The notes under the pieces are model-generated. The model made no database searches. It had not been told where the DNA came from and saw nothing but the letters and a program-made list of their open reading frames with translations. A stretch of DNA of 9,300 nucleotides from Peptococcaceae bacterium (GTDB lineage Bacteria > Bacillota > Peptococcia > Peptococcales > Peptococcaceae): contig CAAEKP010000064.1 in NCBI GenBank assembly GCA_900756555.1, forward strand, positions 1-9,300, given 5' to 3'. Both the position numbers and the translations under genes were made by a program. Position 1 is the stretch's first letter, and each line of letters opens with the position of its first letter. Positions 1 through 6,230 of this stretch are shown piece by piece.

Positions 1-7
1 ATATTTC

Positions 8-36
8 TTGCAATTTGTCCAGCATAACTGTATAAT
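8..36 (+). promoter_or_regulatory. Sigma-A-type promoter of the Rpn nuclease gene
   Basis: A TTGCAA box at 8-13 is followed after 17 bp by a perfect TATAAT at 31-36. Transcription would start near 43, leaving a leader of about 80 nt before the chosen ATG at 123. The hexamers and spacing are the same as in the response-regulator promoter at 3804-3832. Confidence 0.7.
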
Positions 37-122
37 ATTGTCAAGGAACTACAGGTATACACAGCTTACAATACACCACACCTTTGTATGATCCGAATCA
101 ACTTGATAAAGGAAGGATACAA

Positions 123-1103
123 ATGGGAAACATTGATATTGTTACAAAACACTATCTGGAAGACAGCCGCATCTTTGCCGATGCCTTCAATTATTTTATT
201 TATGACGGTAAGCCTGTCATCCAGCCGGAGCAGCTGCGCCCGCTGGATGCGGTGGCAACCGCAACGCCTGACGGTGAAACTCCTGTGCAGAAAACACGGG
301 ATTTATTAAAATGTCTGGTAGCCATGGAGGATGATAACCGCGCTTATGCCATCCTGGGTCTGGAAAACCAGTCCGATGTGCATTACGCCATGCCGGTGCG
401 CAATCTGCTGTATGATGCCCTGACCTACCAGAAGCAGGTGCGGGATATTGCCGACAAGCACAGAGCAGACCGGGATTCTGCCACGGGCGCTGAGTTCCTC
501 TCCGGCTTTCACAAGGAGGATAAGCTGACACCAGTGATTACATTGGTTATCTATTTTGGAGCAAACTACTGGGATGGCCCCACCAGCCTGCATGAAATGA
601 TGAAGCTGGAGGAAACGGACGAAGCACTCAAAAGCATGATTGACGATTACAAGATTAAACTGATTACACCAGCGCAGATAAAAGCAGAAGATTTTGAAAA
701 GTTCCACACCAACCTGCGTCAGGTAATGGAATTTATCAAATACTCAAAAGACAAAGAGAATATGGCAGAGCTTATGCGCAGTGACGCCTACCGCAGTATA
801 GATGCAGCAGCCGTGAAGGTGATTGAACACTGTACGCATTTAAAACTAAAACCGTATATTAAAAATGAGAAGGGGGATGTTGATATGTGTGAAGCATGGG
901 ATGAAATGAAGAAAGACTGCAAAGCAGAAGGTATGCAGGCAGGATTGCAAAAAGGATTGCAAGAAGGATTGCAGAAAAAAGCTGCCGAAATTGCTAAAAA
1001 TTTATTGCAAGAAAATAACATTAGTCATGAAACCATTGCCAAATGTTCTGGCTTGCCGCTGGATACGGTGCTGGCATTGGCACAGGAAGTGCGTTCGGCG
1101 TAA
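123..1103 (+). CDS. Rpn family recombination-promoting nuclease / putative transposase (PD-(D/E)XK)
   Basis: This 326-residue protein resembles the Rpn (YhgA-like, PD-(D/E)XK) family, whose characterised members are DNA endonucleases that promote RecA-independent recombination; many are domesticated or solitary. The N-terminal nuclease core is visible: a helix with FADAFNY (residues 18-24), LD at 41-42 as the likely metal-binding Asp, and a beta strand ending in LENQ (80-83), which fits the E-x-Q form of the motif. The middle is a helical accessory region. The tail (about 270-310) is a K/E/Q-rich helix with GLQK-type repeats, typical of the family. I chose ATG 123 because GGAAGGA (111-117) lies 5 nt upstream; an in-frame ATG at 84 lacks a ribosome site. 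The gene stands alone behind its own promoter and converges on the threonine ammonia-lyase gene. The frame is intact. Family call is firm; activity is not shown. Confidence 0.9.
   Translation: MGNIDIVTKHYLEDSRIFADAFNYFIYDGKPVIQPEQLRPLDAVATATPDGETPVQKTRDLLKCLVAMEDDNRAYAILGLENQSDVHYAMPVRNLLYDALTYQKQVRDIADKHRADRDSATGAEFLSGFHKEDKLTPVITLVIYFGANYWDGPTSLHEMMKLEETDEALKSMIDDYKIKLITPAQIKAEDFEKFHTNLRQVMEFIKYSKDKENMAELMRSDAYRSIDAAAVKVIEHCTHLKLKPYIKNEKGDVDMCEAWDEMKKDCKAEGMQAGLQKGLQEGLQKKAAEIAKNLLQENNISHETIAKCSGLPLDTVLALAQEVRSA
930..977 (+). repeat. Four 12-bp tandem repeats in the Rpn tail
   Basis: Units start at 930, 942, 954 and 966. The last three share GGATTGCA followed by a variable A/G-rich end; the first (GGTATGCAGGCA) is more diverged. 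They encode GMQA-GLQK-GLQE-GLQK. Because the unit is a multiple of three, copy number can change without breaking the frame. The peptide would extend an amphipathic helix just before the C-terminal domain. Confidence 0.85.
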
Positions 1104-1133
1104 AGGCAGCAGAACAATCTTATATGTAGTGAA

Positions 1134-1165
1134 ACAGCCTCCGGCTCAGCAGAGCCGGAGGCTGT
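1134..1165. terminator. 14-bp perfect hairpin between convergent genes, likely shared terminator
   Basis: Arms ACAGCCTCCGGCTC (1134-1147) and GAGCCGGAGGCTGT (1152-1165) pair perfectly across an AGCA loop. It lies 30 nt after the Rpn stop and about 118 nt beyond the threonine ammonia-lyase stop, so it can serve both genes. Neither side has a strong U-tract; the minus-strand side (TGTTTCACT) is the better of the two. It may be a weak intrinsic terminator or an mRNA 3'-end protecting stem. Confidence 0.6.
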
Positions 1166-1282
1166 TGTGGTAGTGGGGTAATTTTAATCAACGTAGAGAG
1201 CTATTTTGTCAAAACTTGCACAAACTTCGTTGTTAATCAACTCTTTGGAGGAGTAATGGCATTACTTTTTGTGTTCGAGTGA

Positions 1283-2500
1283 TTAATAGATTCTGTTGAT
1301 TTTGAAGCCTTTGGCTTCCAGCGCGTCAATAACCTGTTTGATATGTTCATGGCCGTTGGTTTCGGCGGTTACTTCCAGCTGCACGTTTTGTACACGGTCG
1401 ATGGCTTTAAACTGATTGTGTTCCAGTTTGATAACATTGGCGCGCAAATCTGCCAATGTCTGCGCAATACTAACCAACTGTCCCGGTGTGTCTGGCAGAT
1501 CCACGGTGAAGCACAGTACACGACCGCGGGTAACCAGACCAGAGTTGATAGCGGAGGAGATGGTTACCATATCAATATTGCCGCCGCTGACAACGCAGGC
1601 GATGTTTTTATTGCGGGCATTCAGTTTTTTGATGGCAGCCAGTGGCAGAGCGCCGGCGGCTTCGGCAATAATTTTATGCCGTTCCAGCAATAACAGAACC
1701 GCCTCCATAATTTCTTCCTCCGTTACCTGAATGATGCCATCCACATATTTGCTGCAAACATTCAGACAGTTGTCCCCCACGGTGCGCACGGCAACGCCTT
1801 CTGCTGCGGTGTGGATATCATTCAGTGTGGTTACTTTGCCAGCGTCCAGAGAGGCTGTCATACTGGCTGCGCCCACTGGTTCTACCCCGATAACCTGAAT
1901 GGTTGGCTTGATTGCTTTGGCTGCCAGCGCAATCCCGCTGATTAAACCGCCGCCGCCCACCGGCACCAGAATCTGGTCGATGTCAGGATTTTCTTCTAAG
2001 ATTTCCAGAGCAATGGTGCCCTGTCCATACATAACGTCAAAATCATTATAAGGATGCACAAATGTGTAGCCGTGTTCGTTGGATAATTCCACAGCTTTTG
2101 CGTAGGCTTCGTCATAGATATTGCCGTGCAGCACCACATCAGCGCCGTAGGATTTGGTGGAATCCACTTTGATGAGCGGTGTTACCAGCGGCATGACGAT
2201 AGTGGATTTGATGCCCATTTTAGAGGCGGCCAATGCTACGCCCTGTGCATGGTTCCCTGCGGAAGAAGCAATAATGCCCTTGGCACGTTCTTCTTCAGAT
2301 AAATTGGCAACTTTATTATATGCGCCGCGAATTTTAAAAGAACCGGTTCTCTGCAAATTTTCCGGCTTAATATAAATTCGGTTACCAGTCTCCTTACTGA
2401 AAAATTCGCTGTAAATCAATTCTGTTTTCCGCAATACTCCATCCAGATTTGCTGCTGCTTTGCGGACATTTTCCAGATGATTTGTTGTTTCCAAGTTCAT
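1283..2500 (-). CDS. ilvA: Threonine ammonia-lyase (threonine dehydratase), medium form with one ACT domain
   Basis: This cytoplasmic PLP enzyme deaminates L-threonine to 2-oxobutanoate and ammonia, feeding isoleucine synthesis or threonine catabolism. At 405 residues it fits the medium form: a fold-type II PLP domain (about 1-320) plus a single C-terminal ACT-like domain (about 328-405, opening VLCFTVDLPDTPGQL). Visible motifs are TGSFKIRGA with the Schiff-base lysine at K56, the substrate loop SSAGNHAQG (79-87), the phosphate-binding GGGGL (182-186) and SGGNID (305-310). The start ATG at 2500 is preceded by AGAAGGGA (2511-2518) at 10 nt. It is the only minus-strand gene here and monocistronic in view, with its own promoter at 2559-2588. 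Whether it is biosynthetic (isoleucine-inhibited) or catabolic (tdcB-like) cannot be told from the sequence; no ilv or tdc neighbour is present. The symbol ilvA is used in the broad sense. Confidence 0.95.
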   Translation of the reverse strand: MNLETTNHLENVRKAAANLDGVLRKTELIYSEFFSKETGNRIYIKPENLQRTGSFKIRGAYNKVANLSEEERAKGIIASSAGNHAQGVALAASKMGIKSTIVMPLVTPLIKVDSTKSYGADVVLHGNIYDEAYAKAVELSNEHGYTFVHPYNDFDVMYGQGTIALEILEENPDIDQILVPVGGGGLISGIALAAKAIKPTIQVIGVEPVGAASMTASLDAGKVTTLNDIHTAAEGVAVRTVGDNCLNVCSKYVDGIIQVTEEEIMEAVLLLLERHKIIAEAAGALPLAAIKKLNARNKNIACVVSGGNIDMVTISSAINSGLVTRGRVLCFTVDLPDTPGQLVSIAQTLADLRANVIKLEHNQFKAIDRVQNVQLEVTAETNGHEHIKQVIDALEAKGFKINRIY

Positions 2501-2533
2501 TTCACAATCTTCCCTTCTTTAATGTAATTCCGA

Positions 2534-2553
2534 AACGCTGAAATTTTAGCGTT
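2534..2553 (-). other. 5'-end stem-loop in the threonine ammonia-lyase leader
   Basis: On the minus strand AACGCT and AGCGTT pair around an 8-nt A/T-rich loop. The stem starts about 6 nt after the -10 box, so it would form at or within a few nucleotides of the mRNA 5' end. Read on the plus strand, the same hairpin is followed by TTTTTT (2552-2557) and looks like an intrinsic terminator, but no plus-strand gene lies upstream for it to end. An mRNA-stabilising 5' stem or a palindromic operator are the more sensible readings. Confidence 0.5.
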
Positions 2554-2558
2554 TTTTC

Positions 2559-2588
2559 ATTATAACACCATTCTATATGGATATACAA
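2559..2588 (-). promoter_or_regulatory. Promoter of threonine ammonia-lyase
   Basis: Read on the minus strand, TTGTAT (2583-2588) and a perfect TATAAT (2559-2564) are 18 bp apart. The predicted start near 2552 gives a leader of about 50 nt. No T-box or other long riboswitch-like leader fits in this space, so control by leader RNA of that type is unlikely. Confidence 0.7.
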
Positions 2589-2782
2589 GACTTGCAGCGA
2601 AGAAACTTATGGACAAATGTCTTTGAAAGAAATAATATTGTATTATGGTGCAGGATAAAAAATTTTTCCCTAGAATTTTTGTGGGAATGGGAACTTTTTT
2701 TGCAGCGGCTTCGTCTGAGTAGTATGCAAGATGAAAATTAAAGGATAACTCAATATATTTTAACTTGAAGGAGATTACTCTT

Positions 2783-3733
2783 ATGAAAAACAAAAAATTA
2801 GTAACAATTGCTTTAACCGCAGCTTTTGCAGTGGGGATTTCCGCGCCAGTATTTGCAGATGCTCCGGCACTGATTGCAATACCAGCTGCCGATGCGGCAG
2901 CAACAACAGAAACACAGCAGGTGATGTCATTGATTACAAGCGTAGGTACGGTACAGGAAATTAATGAAGATGGAAACTATGCGTCTGTTTTAGTAAAAAC
3001 CGCGCAGGATGAAATTGAATTTTACGTTAATCAGAATGCAGCTGACAGCAGCAAAACCTGGCTGGTAGATGGCGCTACAGGTACTCCGATTGCTCTGAAA
3101 GACCTGAAAGGGAAAGAAGTAGTAGTGGCGCACAGTCAGGCAATGACCATGAGCCTGCCGCCAAAATGCAATGCCAAAGCAATTATGGTGCAGGGTGATG
3201 TGGGGTCAAACTATGCGGTAATTGAAAAAGTAGTAAAAAATAACGATGGTACTGTAACACTGACCACCGACAACGGCAGCCGTCTGGTAACAGTGGGCAA
3301 AGATGCGGTAGTTACCCCATTCAAAACAAGAAATATTGTGACAATGGATATGCTGAAAGCTGGCGATGAAGTGGTGCTGTATTATGATGTAATGGCATTG
3401 AGCTACCCTGCGCAGGCTTACACCAACCGTGTGGTACTGTTACAGCCAGGCGAAGAAACCGCGGTGGCAGGAGGGGCTGCTGTTCAGGAAACTGCAATGG
3501 TAAGCCTGCGTGATGCAGCTAATGAACTGGGATTAGCCATTGACTGGAATGCAGAAACACAGACAGCTATTTTGAGCAAAGGCGCTTTCAGTGTTACCGC
3601 TACCGTTGGCAGTGCTGACTATGGTATCAATAAGATGCTGCTGAAGCTGGATCAGGCTGCGGAAATCCGCGATGGACGCACCTATGTGCCACAGGCTTTG
3701 GTGGATGAAGTGAAAGTAAAGCTCGGCGAATAA
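2783..3733 (+). CDS. Secreted protein with C-terminal copper-amine-oxidase-N-like (stalk) domain
   Basis: The 316-residue product starts with a clear Sec signal peptide: basic MKNKK, a hydrophobic core, and an Ala-x-Ala-like site (VFA|DA) with cleavage after residue 25. Residues about 42-225 form a beta-rich region, including GTVQEINEDG and an unusual AMTMSLPPKCNAKAIMV stretch, that I cannot assign to a named domain. Residues about 239-316 (SLRDAANELG, DWNAETQTAIL, IRDGRTYVPQALVDE) match the stalk-like domain named after copper amine oxidase N-termini. In Bacillota this domain is a cell-surface module, and the name does not imply oxidase or copper activity. ATG 2783 is chosen because AAGGAG (2768-2773) sits 9 nt upstream and the signal peptide begins there; a TTG at 2765 overlaps that site. 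I found no convincing promoter in 2589-2782. A terminator follows directly, so the gene appears monocistronic. Its function is unknown. Confidence 0.85.
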   Translation: MKNKKLVTIALTAAFAVGISAPVFADAPALIAIPAADAAATTETQQVMSLITSVGTVQEINEDGNYASVLVKTAQDEIEFYVNQNAADSSKTWLVDGATGTPIALKDLKGKEVVVAHSQAMTMSLPPKCNAKAIMVQGDVGSNYAVIEKVVKNNDGTVTLTTDNGSRLVTVGKDAVVTPFKTRNIVTMDMLKAGDEVVLYYDVMALSYPAQAYTNRVVLLQPGEETAVAGGAAVQETAMVSLRDAANELGLAIDWNAETQTAILSKGAFSVTATVGSADYGINKMLLKLDQAAEIRDGRTYVPQALVDEVKVKLGE

Positions 3734-3748
3734 TATAATTATGAAGAT

Positions 3749-3789
3749 AAAACGGGATTGTTCTGCAATGCAGGCAGTCCTGTTTTTTT
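3749..3789 (+). terminator. Intrinsic terminator after the stalk-domain protein gene
   Basis: AAAACGGGATTG (3749-3760) pairs with CAGTCCTGTTTT (3775-3786) with two G-U wobbles. The apical part can fold further (CTGC/GCAG), and a run of seven T (3783-3789) follows. It lies 15 nt after the stop codon. Confidence 0.88.
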
Positions 3790-3803
3790 ATGCAAAAAAT
3801 TGT

Positions 3804-3832
3804 TTGCAATCCTGTCAGCGGAGAAATATAAT
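3804..3832 (+). promoter_or_regulatory. Promoter of the two-component operon
   Basis: TTGCAA (3804-3809), a 17-bp spacer and a perfect TATAAT (3827-3832) predict a start near 3839. A second TATAAT at 3852-3857 has no matching -35 and could be a regulated or cryptic start. Confidence 0.7.
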
Positions 3833-3862
3833 AAATGCAAAACCGTGCAGATATAATCGGGC

Positions 3863-3901
3863 TGTCACTGGAACATGAATCGAATGTCAATCGAGTGTCA
3901 A
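3863..3901 (+). promoter_or_regulatory. Phased TGTCA direct repeats ahead of the response regulator (candidate operator)
   Basis: TGTCA occurs at 3863, 3885 and 3896, that is 22 and 11 bp apart, on one helical face. The last two lie in an 11-bp tandem repeat, TCGAATGTCAA then TCGAGTGTCAA. Direct repeats with 11-bp period are the usual target of OmpR/PhoB-type regulators, and TGTCA is the core of the PhoB box. Here they lie downstream of both -10 boxes, so binding would more likely repress than activate. A further lone TGTCA (3813) is in the promoter spacer but out of phase. Confidence 0.45.
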
Positions 3902-3923
3902 TCATAGCAAGGAGGCAAAAAGG

Positions 3924-4598
3924 ATGAAGCTGCTCTATGCCGAGGATGAAATCAGTATGTCAGAAGCAGTAACCGACATTTTAATCTATCACAATTATCA
4001 GGTGGACGCTGTTTACAATGGAACGGATGCGTTGGATTATGCGCAGACTGAGCCGTATGATGGGATTATTTTAGATATTATGATGCCGGGGCTGGACGGA
4101 TTATCGGTGCTGCGGCAATTGCGGTGCAACGGCTGCAACACGCCGGTGCTGCTGCTGACCGCAAAAACGGAAATTGAGGATCGGATTCAAGGGCTTGATT
4201 TGGGTGCAGATGATTATCTACCAAAGCCTTTTGCCATGGGAGAGCTGCTGGCGCGGGTGCGTGCCATGCTGCGCCGCAAAGAAACGTTCACGCCCAATGT
4301 ATTGCAGTGCGGCAATGTTACGCTGAATCAGCACACCTGTGTGCTGCAATGCAATGGGGAAAGCCTGACGCTGCCCAAGCTGGAATATCAGCTGATGGAG
4401 TTATTGATGCTGAATCAGGGTATGTATTTGTCCACCGAGGATATTCTGGTGAAGGTGTGGGGCTATGAAACCGATGCTCAACTGGGTACGGTGTGGGTGT
4501 ATATTTCTTATCTGCGCAAAAAATTAGCCGCGCTGGGTGCAAATGTGACTATTCAGGCCAAGCGCAATGTGGGCTATACATTGGAAGTGACCGTATGA
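3924..4598 (+). CDS. OmpR/PhoB-family response regulator
   Basis: This 224-residue cytoplasmic regulator has a receiver domain (1 to about 118) and a winged-helix DNA-binding domain (about 127-222). The receiver is complete: acidic pair E7/D8, phospho-acceptor D51 in LDIMMPGLDG, switch T79 in LLTAK, and K101 in LPKPF. The effector domain carries the LTLPKLEYQLMELL entry helix and a recognition region around VWVYISYLRKKL, ending with RNVGYTLEV at the wing. AAGGAGG (3909-3915) is 8 nt before the ATG. The stop overlaps the kinase start in ATGA, so the pair is translationally coupled and surely partners. It is the obvious candidate to bind the TAAGnTTA repeats ahead of the microprotein and transporter genes downstream. 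Those repeats do not resemble the TGTCA repeats in its own leader, so one of the two motifs probably belongs to another factor or is fortuitous. Confidence 0.95.
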   Translation: MKLLYAEDEISMSEAVTDILIYHNYQVDAVYNGTDALDYAQTEPYDGIILDIMMPGLDGLSVLRQLRCNGCNTPVLLLTAKTEIEDRIQGLDLGADDYLPKPFAMGELLARVRAMLRRKETFTPNVLQCGNVTLNQHTCVLQCNGESLTLPKLEYQLMELLMLNQGMYLSTEDILVKVWGYETDAQLGTVWVYISYLRKKLAALGANVTIQAKRNVGYTLEVTV

Positions 4599-5830
4599 TT
4601 AAAACCTTACAGAAAAAATTTGTGTTTACCGCCATGACCGCCATTTCCGTGCTGCTGTTGCTGCTATTGGGGGCAATCAATATTGGCAATATTGTGATGA
4701 TGGAGCGGCAGACCGATCATATTTTGATGCTGATTTCGGACAACATGGGCGTATATGATAACTTGCCGCCCTGGGAGAAAAAAGAGAAGCGGGAACTTCC
4801 GTTTCGCCCCCGTGATGACCATGATATTTTTATGTCCGCGTCCTTTTTAAAGGTGCAGATGAGTCAGGATGGCGCAGTGCAGCGGGTGGAAAGTCATCGC
4901 CTTGTTTCTGTGACTGAGGAAGAAGCTGCCGCCATGGCGCAGAGTGTTTATACACGTCAGCAGGCCACAGGGCACAGCGGTGTGTTTAAGTATCAGATGC
5001 GCCGTTATACCGATGGCAATCTGACCATTTTCTTTTTGGACACATCGGAGCAGCTATACATGATGGTGCGGGTGCTGGCGCTTTCCCTTGGTGTGGGGCT
5101 GCTGTGCTGGCTGCTGATGCTGCTGCTGGTTATTCTGTTATCCCGCCGCGCTATTTATCCTATTGCGCAGAGTATAGAGCGCCAAAAACAGTTTGTGACT
5201 AACGCCGGCCATGAAATCAAAACCCCGCTGGCCATTATAGCGGCCAACACGGAGGCCATGGAGTTATACCAAGGCGAAAGCAAATGGAGCAAAAATATCC
5301 ACACGCAGGTGCAGCGGCTGAACACGCTGATGCAGCAGCTTTTGCAGCTGTCCCGCATGGAGGAAGGCGGCACGGAAAAGGTTGCCGCAGAGTTTTCGTT
5401 CAGCGCGTTGCTGGTTGAGGCGATTCGTCCTTTTCAGGAACCTCTGGCCTTGCGTGGTGTGGTGCTGACGGTGGATATTCAGCCCGATGTGCAGCTTTAC
5501 GCCGACAAGGATGCTATATTACAGTTGATTTCCATTCTGCTGGACAATGCGGTGAAATACAGCAAGGATGGCGGGCAGGTGGTGGTGTTGCTGCAAAAAA
5601 CGGAGCGCCATCCTGTTTTGCAGATAAAAAATACCTGCGTGGCCTTGCCCGATACAGCACCGGAGCGATTGTTTGACCGATTTTATCGCGGCGACGCAGC
5701 CAGAACGCAAAAAAACGGCGGCTACGGCATCGGTCTTTCTATGGCGCAGGCTATCGTGGCAGCGCATAAAGGCACCATCACAGCGGCGTATATTCAGCCT
5801 GACTGGGTTTGCTTTACCGTGCGGTTCTGA
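4595..5830 (+). CDS. Two-component sensor histidine kinase
   Basis: This 411-residue inner-membrane kinase has an N-terminal membrane helix (about 9-34), a short extracytoplasmic sensor region (about 36-155) and a second helix (about 158-182). A DHp domain follows with phospho-acceptor H206 in TNAGHEIKTPLA, then an ATPase domain with the N box around N318 (ILLDNAVKYS), an F box (ERLFDRFYRGD) and the G2 motif GGYGIGLSMAQAI. There is little room for a separate HAMP domain. The G1 box is degenerate: where most kinases have DxGxG this one reads NTCVALPD. Similar replacements occur in related clostridial-type kinases, so it is probably still active, but ATP binding may be unusual. The ATG at 4595 overlaps the regulator stop; longer readings of the frame run back into the regulator gene. 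A terminator follows. The signal sensed is not evident; the neighbouring exporter suggests an envelope-active compound or stress. Confidence 0.93.
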   Translation: MIKTLQKKFVFTAMTAISVLLLLLLGAINIGNIVMMERQTDHILMLISDNMGVYDNLPPWEKKEKRELPFRPRDDHDIFMSASFLKVQMSQDGAVQRVESHRLVSVTEEEAAAMAQSVYTRQQATGHSGVFKYQMRRYTDGNLTIFFLDTSEQLYMMVRVLALSLGVGLLCWLLMLLLVILLSRRAIYPIAQSIERQKQFVTNAGHEIKTPLAIIAANTEAMELYQGESKWSKNIHTQVQRLNTLMQQLLQLSRMEEGGTEKVAAEFSFSALLVEAIRPFQEPLALRGVVLTVDIQPDVQLYADKDAILQLISILLDNAVKYSKDGGQVVVLLQKTERHPVLQIKNTCVALPDTAPERLFDRFYRGDAARTQKNGGYGIGLSMAQAIVAAHKGTITAAYIQPDWVCFTVRF

Positions 5831-5844
5831 AAAAATTAGCTATG

Positions 5845-5887
5845 AGCAGTGTGTTTCGATTTCTGATTCGGAATGCGCTGCTTTTTT
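5845..5887 (+). terminator. Intrinsic terminator closing the two-component operon
   Basis: AGCAG (5845-5849) pairs with CTGCT (5878-5882), extended inward by G-C and G-U pairs, with T5882-5887 as the U-tract. It lies 14 nt after the kinase stop and separates the regulatory genes from the transporter block, which has its own promoters. Confidence 0.7.
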
Positions 5888-5905
5888 GTTTGCCTGTGTT
5901 TGCGT

Positions 5906-5943
5906 TAAGTTTAAACTAAGGTTATGATGCTATATTGATTGTA
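5906..5943 (+). promoter_or_regulatory. Activator-type promoter module, copy 1 (before the microprotein ORF)
   Basis: Two 11-bp units, TAAGTTTAAAC (5906) and TAAGGTTATGA (5917), are followed by TATATT at 5931-5936. No -35 box is present at the expected distance; the repeats occupy its place, as in PhoB-type activated promoters. The 38-bp block matches copy 2 (6231-6268) at 32 positions. Predicted transcription start is near 5943. Binding by the adjacent response regulator is inferred. Confidence 0.72.
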
Positions 5944-5983
5944 GCGGCAGAAAGCAGTGCCGGAAAGGAGAGGAAGGATAGGA

Positions 5984-6064
5984 TTGCAGTTGTTACTGGA
6001 TTTGGGCATTGCAGTGTGGGTGTTGCTGGCAGCGATAGCGTTTGCTATTTGCTACATGCCGTAA
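5984..6064 (+). CDS. Putative 26-residue single-helix membrane microprotein
   Basis: A TTG start is preceded at 6 nt by AGGAAGG (5971-5977) inside a very purine-rich stretch. The product opens MQLLLDLGIA and ends FAICYMP, with about 20 uninterrupted hydrophobic residues and only one charged residue (D6), so it should be a single membrane helix. An in-frame GTG at 5957 is a possible but less well placed start. The ORF lies about 41 nt after the predicted start site of the activator-type promoter at 5906-5936 and ahead of the adaptor gene, which also uses TTG after an AGGAGAGG site. I recognise no family. Co-control with the exporter, and position between sensor and exporter, suggest a small transporter subunit or a modulator of the kinase. 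A non-functional leader peptide remains possible. Translation is inferred from the start signals and composition only. Confidence 0.5.
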   Translation: MQLLLDLGIAVWVLLAAIAFAICYMP

Positions 6065-6095
6065 AAAACAGAATAGGTTACAGGATAAGAAGGAG

Positions 6096-6195
6096 AAAGC
6101 CTGTTGCGTTTCGGCTATTTAGGACATTGCGCTGCATTATGCGCGAATCTGCTCGGTTCTGATAGTTTCTGAAATTTGCAGGAGGCTTTTTCTTT
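6096..6195 (+). terminator. Possible terminator or attenuator between microprotein and adaptor genes
   Basis: AAAGCCT (6096-6102) can pair with AGGCTTT (6183-6189), followed across a 2x2 internal loop by TGC/GCA. A smaller GCGC/GCA-type hairpin can fold inside (around 6129-6144), and the tail is TTTTTCTTT (6187-6195). A separate 7-bp stem, CTTTGCG/CGCAAAG (6192-6198 with 6211-6217), overlaps the tail and could compete with it. The wide loop makes this a weak terminator, so read-through into the adaptor gene is plausible. Confidence 0.35.
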
Positions 6196-6230
6196 GCGTA
6201 AATTTTATGCCGCAAAGGATACCGCCTTTC

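Noticed and set aside
84..122. Longer Rpn start at ATG 84
   Set aside because: There is no SD before it, and the extension would run through the GGAAGGA that serves the ATG at 123.
306..707. 133-codon minus-strand ORF across the Rpn gene
   Set aside because: It runs antisense to conserved nuclease motifs and has no start signals of its own.
2534..2557. Plus-strand intrinsic terminator (stem plus TTTTTT)
   Set aside because: No plus-strand gene lies upstream of it; it coincides with the 5' end of the minus-strand mRNA, so it is recorded as a leader stem instead.
2700..2728. Possible promoter TTGCAG-17-TATGCA for the stalk-domain protein gene
   Set aside because: The -10 matches only three of six positions and lacks the final T; other candidates in 2589-2782 are no better, so no promoter is assigned.
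2783..3733. Copper amine oxidase function for the stalk-domain protein
   Set aside because: Only the small N-terminal-like stalk domain is present; there is no catalytic domain or topaquinone motif.
5935..6162. 75-codon plus-strand ORF overlapping the microprotein
   Set aside because: Its only start, a TTG, lies inside the predicted -10 box and has no ribosome site; the SD-rich leader would be read as coding. The 26-codon ORF in another frame has correct start signals.
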